The notes: generated by a model from the sequence alone, not told the origin. Counted from the first letter of the stretch, positions 1-8,974 are shown. The stretch is DNA of 9,493 bases from Acidimicrobiia bacterium (GCA_017853455.1 JAFMJM010000081.1:1-9493); one strand, 5' to 3'. Program-made: numbers and translations.

Positions 1-739
1 TCGGCGCCGGCTTCTTCTCCGCCGCCGCCTTCTTGGCCGGCGCCGCCTTGGCCGGAGCCGCCTTCTTCGCGGGCGCAGCCTTCGCCGGAGCCGCCTTCTT
101 CGCGGGCGCAGCCTTGGCCGGTGCCGCCTTCGCGGCCGGCGCGGCCTTGGCCGGTGCCGCCTTCGCGGCCGGGGCAGCCTTCGCCGCCGGCGCCTTCGCC
201 GCCTTCTTGGCCGCCGCCTTCTTGGCCGGCGCCTTCTTCGGCGGCGGCGGGACGTCGCGGCCGGCCAGCACGTCGTCGAGGCGCGACTCGGCGGTCTCCT
301 CGTCGACGTTGAGGGCGAAGGTCAGCTCCGAGACCAGGATCTGGCGCGCGCGGGCGAGCATCCGCTTCTCGCCGGCCGACAGGCCCTTGTCGGCCTCACG
401 GATCGAGAGGTTCCGGACGACCTCGGCCACCTGGTAGATGTCGCCGCTCTTGAGCTTCTCGACGTGGTTCTTGAACCGGCGCGACCAGTTGGTCGGCATC
501 CGGGCTTCCTTCTTGCGCAGGACGGCGAAGACCTCTTCGACCTCTTCGTCGTTGATGACCTCACGGAGGCCGATCTCGTCGGCCTTGTCGACCGGGATCG
601 AGACCTTCAGGTCGCCGTAGGTGATGCGCAGGACGAAGTAGTCGGTCTTGACGCCGTCGAAGACCTTCTTCTCCTTGCCCTCGATGATGGCGGCACCGTG
701 GTGCGGGTAGACGACCTTGTCGCCGACGGCGAAGGACAT
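1..739 (-). CDS. carD: CarD-family RNA polymerase-binding regulator with Lys/Ala/Pro-rich C-terminal tail (3' end off window)
   Basis: CarD binds the RNA polymerase beta subunit and stabilises the open promoter complex, acting globally on rRNA and housekeeping promoters. The ATG at 739 is preceded by AGGAG (748-744). Residues 1-163 match mycobacterial CarD closely: the N-terminal Tudor-like RNAP-interaction domain opens MSFAVGDKVVYPHHGAA, and the helical DNA-binding domain includes PTNWSRRFK (82-90, with the tryptophan that contacts the -10 upstream edge) and LSAGEKRMLARARQILV (120-136). Mycobacterial CarD ends near residue 162. Here the frame continues for at least 80 more residues of PAKKAA-type repeats and is still open at the edge (246 codons visible). 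The tail is positively charged, predicted disordered, and resembles histone H1 or mycobacterial HupB tails. It could instead be a linker to another domain outside the window. Family assignment is secure; the tail's function is unknown. Confidence 0.95.
   Translation of the reverse strand, partial: MSFAVGDKVVYPHHGAAIIEGKEKKVFDGVKTDYFVLRITYGDLKVSIPVDKADEIGLREVINDEEVEEVFAVLRKKEARMPTNWSRRFKNHVEKLKSGDIYQVAEVVRNLSIREADKGLSAGEKRMLARARQILVSELTFALNVDEETAESRLDDVLAGRDVPPPPKKAPAKKAAAKKAAKAPAAKAAPAAKAAPAKAAPAAKAAPAKAAPAKKAAPAKAAPAKKAAPAKAAPAKKAAAEKKPAP
23..154 (-). repeat. 33-bp tandem repeats inside carD tail
   Basis: Four 33-bp units (122-154, 89-121, 56-88, 23-55) encode the 11-residue unit PAKAAPAKKAA, three times exactly and once as PAKAAPAAKAA (residues 196-239). 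By my reading the 89-121 and 56-88 units differ at a single base, which suggests recent duplication. The reading frame is kept, so copy number could vary between strains without breaking the gene. Confidence 0.85.
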
Positions 740-764
740 GACGCTCCTGGGGGGCGTAGCGGCG

Positions 765-779
765 CCCGTGGGACACGGG
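765..779. repeat. Inverted repeat CCCGTG-GGA-CACGGG between carD and crp-like gene
   Basis: This is a perfect 6-bp inverted repeat with a 3-bp spacer. It overlaps the candidate -35 (GGGACA, 770-775) of the crp-like gene and lies in the likely carD leader, where the RNA could form a small hairpin. It could be an operator. It is not a canonical CRP box, because the GTG/CAC half-sites are only 3 bp apart rather than 8. Confidence 0.45.
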
Positions 780-798
780 AGCGACGGAGGGATAAGTT
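770..798 (+). promoter_or_regulatory. Candidate promoter of crp-like gene (leaderless)
   Basis: A -35-like GGGACA (770-775, 4 of 6 to TTGACA), a 17-bp spacer and a -10-like TAAGTT (793-798) precede the GTG start at 805 by 6 nt. Transcription would therefore begin at or within a base of the start codon. The only Shine-Dalgarno-like string, GGAGG at 786-790, is 14 nt from the GTG, which is too far for normal use. Confidence 0.5.
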
Positions 799-800
799 TA
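795..800 (-). promoter_or_regulatory. Candidate -10 element for carD
   Basis: On the minus strand this reads TAAACT, which fits the actinobacterial TAnnnT -10 pattern. It would place the transcript start near 788 and give a 5' leader of about 49 nt carrying the AGGAG ribosome site. I see no recognisable -35 at the usual spacing; that region lies inside the crp-like coding sequence. The element overlaps the opposing -10 of the divergent gene almost completely. Confidence 0.35.
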
Positions 801-804
801 GCCC

Positions 805-1470
805 GTGCCCGCCCGCCGCCTCCTGGACGCCGTCCGCCTGTTCGACGCCCTCCCCGACGACGTCCGCCAGCGCCTGTCCGACCAGATGGAGATCCGCCGG
901 TACGCCCGGGGCGAGCACCTGTTCCACCAGGGCGACCCGGCCACCGAGATGTTCGTGGTCCTCGACGGGCGGATCGCGATCGCCAACCAGTCGGGTGACG
1001 GCCGCGAGTCGGTCATCGTCATCCTCGAGCACGGCGGCCTCTTCGGCGAGCTGGCCCTGTTCGACGACGCTCCCCGCTCGGCCGACGGACGGGCGGTGGC
1101 CGACACCGAGGTGGCGTGTCTCCCCTACGAGTCGGTGCGGGCGGTGCTGCGCGAGAAGCCCGACCTGCTCTGGATCATGGTCCGCCTCCTGGCCGAGCGC
1201 CTCCGCGCCACCGACGAGGCCCTCGCCGACGCGATCTTCCTCGACGTTCCCGCACGGACGGCGAAGCGTCTGCTCGAGCTCGCCGGCGACGACGACGAGT
1301 TCACCCTGCCGCTCACCCAGGAGGAGCTCGCCTCGATGATCGGGGCGTCGCGCGAGCGGGTCAACAAGGCCCTCGCCCTGTTCACCAAGCTCGGCTGGCT
1401 CGAGGTCGAGGGCCGGGGGCAGTACCGGATCGTCGACCGCGCCGCCCTCGAGGACCGCGCCATGCTCTGA
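805..1470 (+). CDS. Crp/Fnr-family transcriptional regulator
   Basis: A cyclic-nucleotide-binding-type regulator of 221 aa, the usual length of the family. Residues about 10-125 form the beta-roll effector domain. The phosphate-binding cassette FGELALFDDAPRS (80-92) keeps the Gly81, Glu82, Arg91 and Ser92 that contact cAMP in CRP, and Thr136 sits where the dimerisation helix contacts the ligand, so cAMP binding is plausible. The C-terminal winged helix includes LTQEELASMIGASRERVNKAL (170-190, turn at the central Gly-Ala-Ser), very like M. tuberculosis CRP (Rv3676). No Fe-S cysteine cluster of FNR type is present. The GTG at 805 is the first start after an in-frame TAG at 799-801. It diverges from carD. 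Which of several actinobacterial Crp paralogues this is cannot be told here. Confidence 0.92.
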   Translation: MPARRLLDAVRLFDALPDDVRQRLSDQMEIRRYARGEHLFHQGDPATEMFVVLDGRIAIANQSGDGRESVIVILEHGGLFGELALFDDAPRSADGRAVADTEVACLPYESVRAVLREKPDLLWIMVRLLAERLRATDEALADAIFLDVPARTAKRLLELAGDDDEFTLPLTQEELASMIGASRERVNKALALFTKLGWLEVEGRGQYRIVDRAALEDRAML

Positions 1471-1471
1471 G

Positions 1472-1484
1472 CCCCGGTCCGGGG
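1472..1484. terminator. Possible small bidirectional hairpin between convergent genes
   Basis: The 18-bp gap between the crp-like stop and the hydrolase stop holds the palindrome CCCCGGTCCGGGG, which can fold as a 4-bp stem with a 5-nt loop from either strand. There is no U-tract, so intrinsic termination would be weak at best. Confidence 0.2.
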
Positions 1485-1488
1485 TCGG

Positions 1489-2229
1489 TCAGTCTCGTGT
1501 GATGAAGTCGAGCGCCCGGGTCCAGGCGTCGGCCGCGTCGTCGGCGCGGTGCGCGGGACGCTCCGGAGCGTGCACGAATCCGTGGTCGGCCCCGGGGTAG
1601 ACCACGATCTCGCAGTCGGGGCGATCGGCCCAGGCCGCCCGCAGGGCCGTGATGTCGTCGGGCGGGGTGAACGGGTCGACCGCGCCCAGCACCGCGAGGG
1701 TCGGGCAGACCCCGGCGGCGGTGTCGAGCGGCTCGGCGAGGCGCGGGCCCCGCCAGTCGGACGGCACGCGCAACATGCCGTAGAAGGCCACGGCCCGGTC
1801 GAAGCGCCCGGACGCGGCCGCCTTCAGGGCGTACATCCCACCCATGCAGAAGCCGACGACCGCCACCCGACCGACGTCGTCGTGGACGACGAGGTGGTCG
1901 GCCGCCGCCCCGAGGTCGCCGATCTGGAGAGCGTCGTCGAGGTTGGGCACCCAGGTCATGCGCACCGCCGGATCGGTGGTGTCGCGGATCTCCTGCGGCG
2001 CCCGGGCGAAGGGCTCGGGGCAGCACACGGCGAACCCGTTGGTGGCCAGGCGTCGACCGAGGTCGTCGAAGAGCGGGCGCACGCCCATGATGTCGGGGTG
2101 GAGCGCGATGCCCGCCCGAGGCATGCCCTCGGGTCGGGCGTGGATCGCCTCCACCGGGGTGTCGTCGGGTCCGCGGAGCGTGATTCGCTCCATGACCACG
2201 GACTCGGTGCCTTCACGCAGCTCGGCCAT
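1489..2229 (-). CDS. Dienelactone hydrolase family protein (alpha/beta hydrolase)
   Basis: A 246-aa alpha/beta hydrolase of the dienelactone hydrolase family, which hydrolyses ester or lactone bonds using a Cys-Asp-His triad. The nucleophile elbow is GFCMGG (Cys128), followed by GAVDPFTP (Asp185) and GADHGFVH (His216). HPDIMGVRP (44-52) corresponds to the conserved N-terminal active-site segment, with Asp46 where classical enzymes have Glu. There is no signal peptide, so it is probably cytoplasmic. The ATG shares its A with the disA TGA stop (TGATG), so translation is probably coupled to disA and the two are co-transcribed. A second possible start is Met13 (VVMERI). The natural substrate is unknown; the family includes many members outside chlorocatechol degradation, and no catabolic genes are nearby. 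Confidence 0.88.
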   Translation of the reverse strand: MAELREGTESVVMERITLRGPDDTPVEAIHARPEGMPRAGIALHPDIMGVRPLFDDLGRRLATNGFAVCCPEPFARAPQEIRDTTDPAVRMTWVPNLDDALQIGDLGAAADHLVVHDDVGRVAVVGFCMGGMYALKAAASGRFDRAVAFYGMLRVPSDWRGPRLAEPLDTAAGVCPTLAVLGAVDPFTPPDDITALRAAWADRPDCEIVVYPGADHGFVHAPERPAHRADDAADAWTRALDFITRD

Positions 2230-3296
2230 CAGGTGTACCGGTCCAGGATGCTGGTCTCGGCGAGGCGGGACAGCCCCTCCTTGATCGCCCGGGCCCGGAC
2301 GTCACCGACCCCCTCGACCTCGGTGAGGTCGGCGAGGTTCGCCCGCATGATCCGCTGGAGCGTGGAGAACCGCGCCACCACGTGGTCGGAGACCTGGTCG
2401 GGCAGCCGCGGGATCTTGTGGAGCAACCGGAACCCGCGCGGCTGCACCGAGGCGTCGAGCTCGGTGCCCGGCGGGAGACCCAGGGCCGTGGCGATCCGGT
2501 CGAGGGTCAGCAGCCCGTCGTCGTCGAGGGTCGCGAGTCGGGCGAGCACGTCGGCGGCGGTGGTGCCGTCGACGGCGTAGTCCTTGGCCACCTGGCGGCG
2601 GTCGTCGACCACGCCCACCATGAGCTCCTCGAGCTGGAGGAGCACCAGACGGCCGTCGGTGCCGAGCTCGACCACGTACCCGGCGATCTCCTCCGCGATC
2701 CGGCAGACCATCTCGGCCCGCTGCAGGACGGTGGCGGCGTCGCGGACGGTCACCAGGTCCTCGACCTCGAGGGCCGACAGCCCGGTGCTGATGTCGTCGA
2801 GCCGGGTCCGGTAGCGGGCGAGGATCTGGAGGGCCTGATCGGCCCGGGCCAGGACCCGCGGGGTGGGCTCGAGCATCCGCTTCTGGTCGTCGACGTGGAC
2901 CGCCACCTCGGAGCGGTCCTCGGAGATCGTGATCACCGGCACGTGGATCTGCCGGGCGACCCGCTCGGCGGTGCGGTGCCGGGTGCCGGTCTCGGAGGTC
3001 GGGATGCCCGGGTCGGGGACCAGGTGGACGTTGGCCCGCACGATGCGGGTGCAGTCGTCGGAGAGGATGATGGCGCCGTCCATCTTGGCCAGCTCCGACA
3101 GACGCGGTGGGGTGAACTCGGCGTCGAGGAGGAACCCGCCGGAGCACACCGAGAGCACCTCGGGCCCCGAGCCGACCACGATCAGGGCTCCCATGCGGGC
3201 CGACATGATGCGCTCGATCCCGGCCCGCAGGGGCGTCCCGGGGGCGGCCCGGCGGAGGGCGGCGAGCATCTCGTCGGAGCGGACGGTCGTGGCCAT
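2229..3296 (-). CDS. disA: DNA integrity scanning diadenylate cyclase DisA
   Basis: DisA condenses two ATP into cyclic di-AMP and slows synthesis when it meets branched DNA, linking genome integrity to second-messenger level. The 355-aa length is typical. The N-terminal DAC domain carries both catalytic signatures, DGA (73-75, within KMDGAIILSD) and GTRHRTAER (104-112). A helical linker follows, and a C-terminal helix-hairpin-helix DNA-binding domain contains LTEVEGVGDVRARAIKEGL (about 322-340). The ATG at 3296 has only a weak GGAA upstream. The gene lies 74 bp downstream of radA in the same direction, an arrangement common in Actinobacteria and Firmicutes; RadA is reported to interact with DisA and restrain it. 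All key motifs are intact, so the enzyme is expected to be active. Confidence 0.97.
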   Translation of the reverse strand: MATTVRSDEMLAALRRAAPGTPLRAGIERIMSARMGALIVVGSGPEVLSVCSGGFLLDAEFTPPRLSELAKMDGAIILSDDCTRIVRANVHLVPDPGIPTSETGTRHRTAERVARQIHVPVITISEDRSEVAVHVDDQKRMLEPTPRVLARADQALQILARYRTRLDDISTGLSALEVEDLVTVRDAATVLQRAEMVCRIAEEIAGYVVELGTDGRLVLLQLEELMVGVVDDRRQVAKDYAVDGTTAADVLARLATLDDDGLLTLDRIATALGLPPGTELDASVQPRGFRLLHKIPRLPDQVSDHVVARFSTLQRIMRANLADLTEVEGVGDVRARAIKEGLSRLAETSILDRYT

Positions 3297-3343
3297 CGTG
3301 GGTTCCGTCGTCGGCGGCCGGCGGCCGGGCGGGTGGTCGGACC

Positions 3344-3374
3344 ACGTTACCCGAGGGCCTCCGGGAGCGGTCAG
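3344..3374 (-). promoter_or_regulatory. Weak candidate promoter for disA
   Basis: The minus strand carries TAACGT (3349-3344), a TAnnnT -10 match, with a loose -35-like CTGACC (3374-3369) 19 bp upstream that overlaps the radA stop codon. It would give a leader of about 40 nt. disA may therefore have its own start site as well as readthrough from radA. The remaining gap is a GC-only stretch able to form hairpins (about 3309-3331). Confidence 0.2.
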
Positions 3375-4732
3375 GAGAATGCGGCGGCGAGCGCTCCGTG
3401 CACATCGGCCACACCGACCACCTCGAGCCCCGACCCGGACGGCAACGACGGTGGGCCGACCACACGGGTGAACCCGAGGCGGGCCGCCTCCGCGAGTCGG
3501 AGCGCCGCATGGGCGACGCCGCGCACCTCACCGCCGAGCCCGACCTCACCGACGAGCAGCGTGCGGGCCGCCACCACCCGTTCCTGGGCGACCCCGGCGA
3601 CCGCCGCGAGCACCGCGAGGTCGACACCCGGGTCGGCGACCCGGATGCCCCCGGCGATGCTGGCGTAGACGTCGGCCCGACGGGTGTCGACCCCGGCGTG
3701 ACGCTCCAGCACCGCGAGGAGCAGGGCCAGCCGGTTCGGGTCGAGGCCGGTGGCGACGCGACGACCGCCGTCGTCACGGGTGGCGACGAGCGCCTGCACC
3801 TCGACCAGCATCGGCCGCGCGCCCTCCACCGTGGCCGCGACCACCGAACCACTCGCGCCCTCACGACGGTCGGCGAGGAACATCGCCGAGGCGTCGGGCA
3901 CCGCGGCCAGGCCGTCGTCGGTCATGTCGAAGATGCCGACCTCGCGGGTCGAGCCGAACCGGTGCTTGTGCGCACGCAGGAACCGCAGACCGTGCGAACG
4001 GTCACCCTCGAAGGAGCACACGGTGTCGACGACGTGCTCGAGCTGGCGCGGACCCGCCAGGGAGCCGTCCTTGGTGACGTGTCCGACGAGGATGGTGGCC
4101 ATCGCGTGGTCGTGGGCCAGGCGCGTCAGACGCGACGCGCACTCACGGACCTGACCGACCGAGCCGGGGGTGCCCGGCAACTCCGGGTCGAGGAGGGTCT
4201 GGACGGAGTCGACCGCGAGCACTGCGGGCTGCACCGAGGCGACGTGCCCGACCACCTCGGGGAGGGAGGCCTCGGCGACCAGCCAGAGCTCGGGGTGGAG
4301 CACCCCCAGCCGCTCGGCGCGGTCGCGGACCTGCTCGGGCGACTCCTCGGCGCCGACCAGCAGGCACCGGTGCCCGGCCGCGGCGAGGCGCCCCAGGGCC
4401 TGCAGCAACAGGGTGGACTTGCCGATGCCGGGCTCGCCCCCGAGGAGGGTGGTGGAGCCCTGGGTGAAGCCACCGCCGAGCACCCGGTCGAGCTCGCCGA
4501 TCCCCGTCGCGAGGCGTGGCGCCCCGAGGGCCGGGACGTCGGCGATGGGCCGAGGCTCCCCCGCCGGCCGGTCGACCACCGCCCGCCGACCGGCGGCCGC
4601 ACCCGGGGCGACCGCCCGCACGACGACCTCCTCGAGCGAGCCCCACTCGTCACACTCGGGGCAACGCCCCAGCCACTGGGCACTCGCCGACCCACAGGCC
4701 CGGCAGCGGTAGGAGGTGCGCGTCTTCGCCAT
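3371..4732 (-). CDS. radA: DNA repair protein RadA (Sms)
   Basis: RadA is a hexameric RecA-like ATPase that promotes branch migration during homologous recombination. The protein has 453 aa. An N-terminal zinc finger (C10-x2-C13 and C24-x2-C27) leads to a RecA-type ATPase core with Walker A GGEPGIGKST (98-107) and Walker B ending at Asp175 (VLAVDS). The RadA-specific motif follows at 256-260 and reads KHRFG instead of the usual KNRFG. The C-terminal Lon-like domain (about 290-453) lacks a recognisable protease Ser-Lys pair, as expected for RadA. The ATG at 4732 is chosen because it begins directly before the zinc finger; the frame stays open upstream, but that stretch is antisense to the HAD gene. 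There is no clear Shine-Dalgarno. It is followed by disA and probably forms an operon with it. Confidence 0.97.
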   Translation of the reverse strand: MAKTRTSYRCRACGSASAQWLGRCPECDEWGSLEEVVVRAVAPGAAAGRRAVVDRPAGEPRPIADVPALGAPRLATGIGELDRVLGGGFTQGSTTLLGGEPGIGKSTLLLQALGRLAAAGHRCLLVGAEESPEQVRDRAERLGVLHPELWLVAEASLPEVVGHVASVQPAVLAVDSVQTLLDPELPGTPGSVGQVRECASRLTRLAHDHAMATILVGHVTKDGSLAGPRQLEHVVDTVCSFEGDRSHGLRFLRAHKHRFGSTREVGIFDMTDDGLAAVPDASAMFLADRREGASGSVVAATVEGARPMLVEVQALVATRDDGGRRVATGLDPNRLALLLAVLERHAGVDTRRADVYASIAGGIRVADPGVDLAVLAAVAGVAQERVVAARTLLVGEVGLGGEVRGVAHAALRLAEAARLGFTRVVGPPSLPSGSGLEVVGVADVHGALAAAFS

Positions 4733-4762
4733 CCGGAGAGCGTGGCACACGGCTGTGACGCC

Positions 4763-4768
4763 TACCGT
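4763..4768 (+). promoter_or_regulatory. Candidate -10 element of HAD gene (leaderless)
   Basis: TACCGT lies exactly 6 nt before the GTG start at 4775, the same spacing as in the crp-like gene. No ribosome site precedes the GTG at a usual distance. I find no convincing -35. The 42-bp gap to radA also contains CGTGGCACACG (4741-4751), a short inverted repeat of unknown meaning. Confidence 0.4.
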
Positions 4769-4774
4769 CTCGGG

Positions 4775-5422
4775 GTGGCCGACGGAAGCATCGTGGTGGG
4801 GTTCGACCTCGACATGACCCTGGTCGACTCCCGCCCCGGCATCGTCGACGCGCTCCACGCCCTGGCCGACGAGGTCCCGCGCACCGAGGCCGCGGTCCTG
4901 CGCGAGCCCGACCTGCTGCTGACCCTCCTGCGCAGCACCCTCGACCGGGTGCTCGCCGAGCGCTTCGGCGACGTCCGGGGCGGTGAGCTCGCCGACCGCT
5001 ACCGGGTGATCTACGCCGACGTCGGGGTCCGGGGGACGTCGGTGATGCCCGGCGCCGAGGCGGCCGTCGCCCACGTGCGCGCACGCGGCGGCCGGGTGGT
5101 GGTGGTGACCGCCAAGTACGAGCCCAACGCCCGCCGCTGCCTCGACCACGTGGGCCTGACCGTCGACGCCGTCCACGGTTGGCTGCACGGGCCGGAGAAG
5201 GCCGCCGCCCTCCGGGCCGAGGGTGCCCGGGTCTACGTGGGTGACACGACCGCCGACATGGACGCCGCCCGCCACGCCGATGCGATCGGCCTCGCCGTCG
5301 CCACCGGGACCCACGATCCCGGACACCTGCTGGCGGCCGGTGCGGTCAGCGTCCTGGACTCGCTGGAGGAGTTCGCCGGGTGGTGGTCCGCGGCGGGGGC
5401 GCACCACGGCCTCCCGGACTGA
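4775..5422 (+). CDS. HAD-superfamily hydrolase (phosphoglycolate phosphatase-like)
   Basis: A 215-aa haloacid-dehalogenase-superfamily phosphatase. All four motifs are visible: motif I FDLDMTLVDS (nucleophile Asp11, acid/base Asp13), motif II Thr112 in VVVVTAKYEP, motif III Lys142 in GPEKAAAL, and motif IV GDTTADMDAA (Asp157, Asp161). A helical cap of about 70 residues follows motif I, giving the C1-cap, Gph-like architecture. The substrate cannot be read from sequence; small phosphomonoesters such as phosphoglycolate or nucleotide monophosphates are typical. The GTG at 4775 is the nearest start that leaves a short lead-in to motif I. The frame is open far upstream, but there it is only the shadow of radA. 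The last 77 bp overlap the end of the convergent lipoprotein gene. Confidence 0.88.
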   Translation: MADGSIVVGFDLDMTLVDSRPGIVDALHALADEVPRTEAAVLREPDLLLTLLRSTLDRVLAERFGDVRGGELADRYRVIYADVGVRGTSVMPGAEAAVAHVRARGGRVVVVTAKYEPNARRCLDHVGLTVDAVHGWLHGPEKAAALRAEGARVYVGDTTADMDAARHADAIGLAVATGTHDPGHLLAAGAVSVLDSLEEFAGWWSAAGAHHGLPD

Positions 5423-6341
5423 CCACCGGACGCGCGACCGGGGCCGGACCCCGCCCACTCCCGGTGCCGACCGACGGACTGCGCCCGCCCGGGCCACCGC
5501 CCCGTCCGGGCCCACCCCGACCCGGGCCACCGCCAGGTCGTCCCCCACCCCGCGGCGGGCCGGATCCTCCCCCACGCCTGGCGTTCCGACCGGCTCCCCG
5601 TCGGCGGCGACGGCGCGGGCCGAACCGGAGCGCCGCCGCCACGACCACCAGCACGGCGGCCGCCGCCAGGAGGCCGATCCGCACGAGATCACGGTCGGTG
5701 GCCGCCACGTCGAGCCGACCCGTCGCGCCCGGGGCGACCGTCACCGACCGCCGGGTCCCGCCCGGCAACTCGACGACGAGGGTCACCGTCAGCGAGGAGC
5801 GCAGGGCGTCGAGCAGCTGCGCGTCGATGCTGCCGACGTCGACGCCCTCTGCACCGATCCGGTCGACCAGGGCCGGGTCCTGGGAGATCCCGGTCGTGGC
5901 GCCGCCGAGGTCGACGGCGATGCCGACCCGGTCGGTGACCCCGAAGAACGACGACGACCGCCGGACCGACGCCTCGCGCAGCGGACCCGACGGACCGCTG
6001 ATCTCGTCGAGGATCCCCGCCACCTGGTCGACGTCGGAGAACGGCTTCGCCACGGTCACCGCGGCGGCGCCGTCGGGCCGCCGGTCCCAGGGGGAGACCG
6101 TCCAGCCCGCGGCCGCGAGATCCGTGAGGCGGATCCGCTCCTCGAGGGTGCCGCCACCGGCCTCGGCCACCCGCACCGCGGCGGCGTCGGCGACCACCGT
6201 GGCGCTCACCTGCCCCGAGCCGTCGGGCCGTATCGAGACGGTGACGGTGGCGTCGACGGCGCAACCGGCCAGGGCCGCGACGAGCACCGCGCACCCGAGC
6301 AGGCGCGCGACGACGCTGCGGACCCCCCGTCGCCCGGACAT
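5346..6341 (-). CDS. LppM/DUF3153-like lipoprotein with transmembrane anchor and Arg/Gly-rich tail
   Basis: A 331-aa envelope protein. A basic N-terminus (MSGRRGVRSVVARLLG) and hydrophobic stretch lead to the lipobox LAGC, with Cys27 as the predicted lipidated residue. The next 190 residues begin with repeated short beta strands (DATVTVSIRPDGSGQVSATV) typical of the DUF3153/LppM-like family of Actinobacteria. A transmembrane helix (219-239) ends in an Arg run (243-248), so the rest should be cytoplasmic. The last 80 residues are low complexity, rich in Gly, Arg and Pro with several RGG steps. Mycobacterial LppM is a cell-envelope protein linked to host-cell interaction; a role here is unknown. 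The gene starts 13 bp after the clpC stop with no good ribosome site, suggesting co-transcription. The start is set by the signal peptide. Family assignment is moderately sure. Confidence 0.75.
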   Translation of the reverse strand: MSGRRGVRSVVARLLGCAVLVAALAGCAVDATVTVSIRPDGSGQVSATVVADAAAVRVAEAGGGTLEERIRLTDLAAAGWTVSPWDRRPDGAAAVTVAKPFSDVDQVAGILDEISGPSGPLREASVRRSSSFFGVTDRVGIAVDLGGATTGISQDPALVDRIGAEGVDVGSIDAQLLDALRSSLTVTLVVELPGGTRRSVTVAPGATGRLDVAATDRDLVRIGLLAAAAVLVVVAAALRFGPRRRRRRGAGRNARRGGGSGPPRGGGRPGGGPGRGGPGRGGGPGGRSPSVGTGSGRGPAPVARPVVSPGGRGAPPPRTTTRRTPPASPGR

Positions 6342-6354
6342 GTCGGTCGAGGGG

Positions 6355-8847
<2,493 letters not shown>

Positions 8848-8905
8848 CTCACCACCTCTCTCTCTGGGTTCGTCGATGTGTCGGTCTTCGCGTGACTCCG
8901 TGCTT

Positions 8906-8922
8906 GACGGCCCGGAACCGTC
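8906..8922 (-). repeat. Inverted repeat GACGG-N7-CCGTC in clpC leader
   Basis: A 5-bp perfect inverted repeat with a 7-nt loop, about 60 nt upstream of the clpC start and downstream of its candidate -10. It could be an RNA hairpin in the leader or an operator. It matches neither the HAIR (HspR) nor the ClgR consensus that I know. Confidence 0.3.
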
Positions 8923-8940
8923 GGCCCCGACCGTTCGCGG

Positions 8941-8946
8941 AGTGTA
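8941..8946 (-). promoter_or_regulatory. Candidate -10 element for clpC
   Basis: The minus strand reads TACACT, the only TAnnnT match I found in the clpC upstream region. It would give a leader of about 87 nt. No clear -35 lies 16-18 bp upstream. GGAAC strings further upstream recall stress-sigma (SigH/SigR) -35 elements, but no GTT partner is found at the required spacing. Confidence 0.25.
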
Positions 8947-8974
8947 CCCCCCACCTGGGACGGCTTCTCGGGCA

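Noticed and set aside
33..437. Alanine/glycine/phenylalanine repeat protein on the plus strand
   Set aside because: It is the antisense frame of the carD Lys/Ala/Pro repeat tail; the minus-strand frame has a full CarD domain.
765..779. CRP autoregulatory box
   Set aside because: CRP sites have TGTGA-N6-TCACA geometry; here the half-sites are separated by only 3 bp, so I list it only as an unnamed palindrome.
2302..3864. 520-codon Arg/Pro-rich frame on the minus strand
   Set aside because: It overlaps disA and radA in another frame and is an Arg/Pro/Ser-rich artefact of GC-rich DNA.
3398..4774. Upstream extension of the HAD gene to a 674-aa protein
   Set aside because: It is the shadow of radA on the other strand; HAD motif I lies 11 residues after the GTG at 4775.
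4733..5692. Upstream extension of radA to a 773-aa protein
   Set aside because: The extra N-terminal part is antisense to the HAD gene with its intact four motifs, and true RadA begins just before the zinc finger at 4732.
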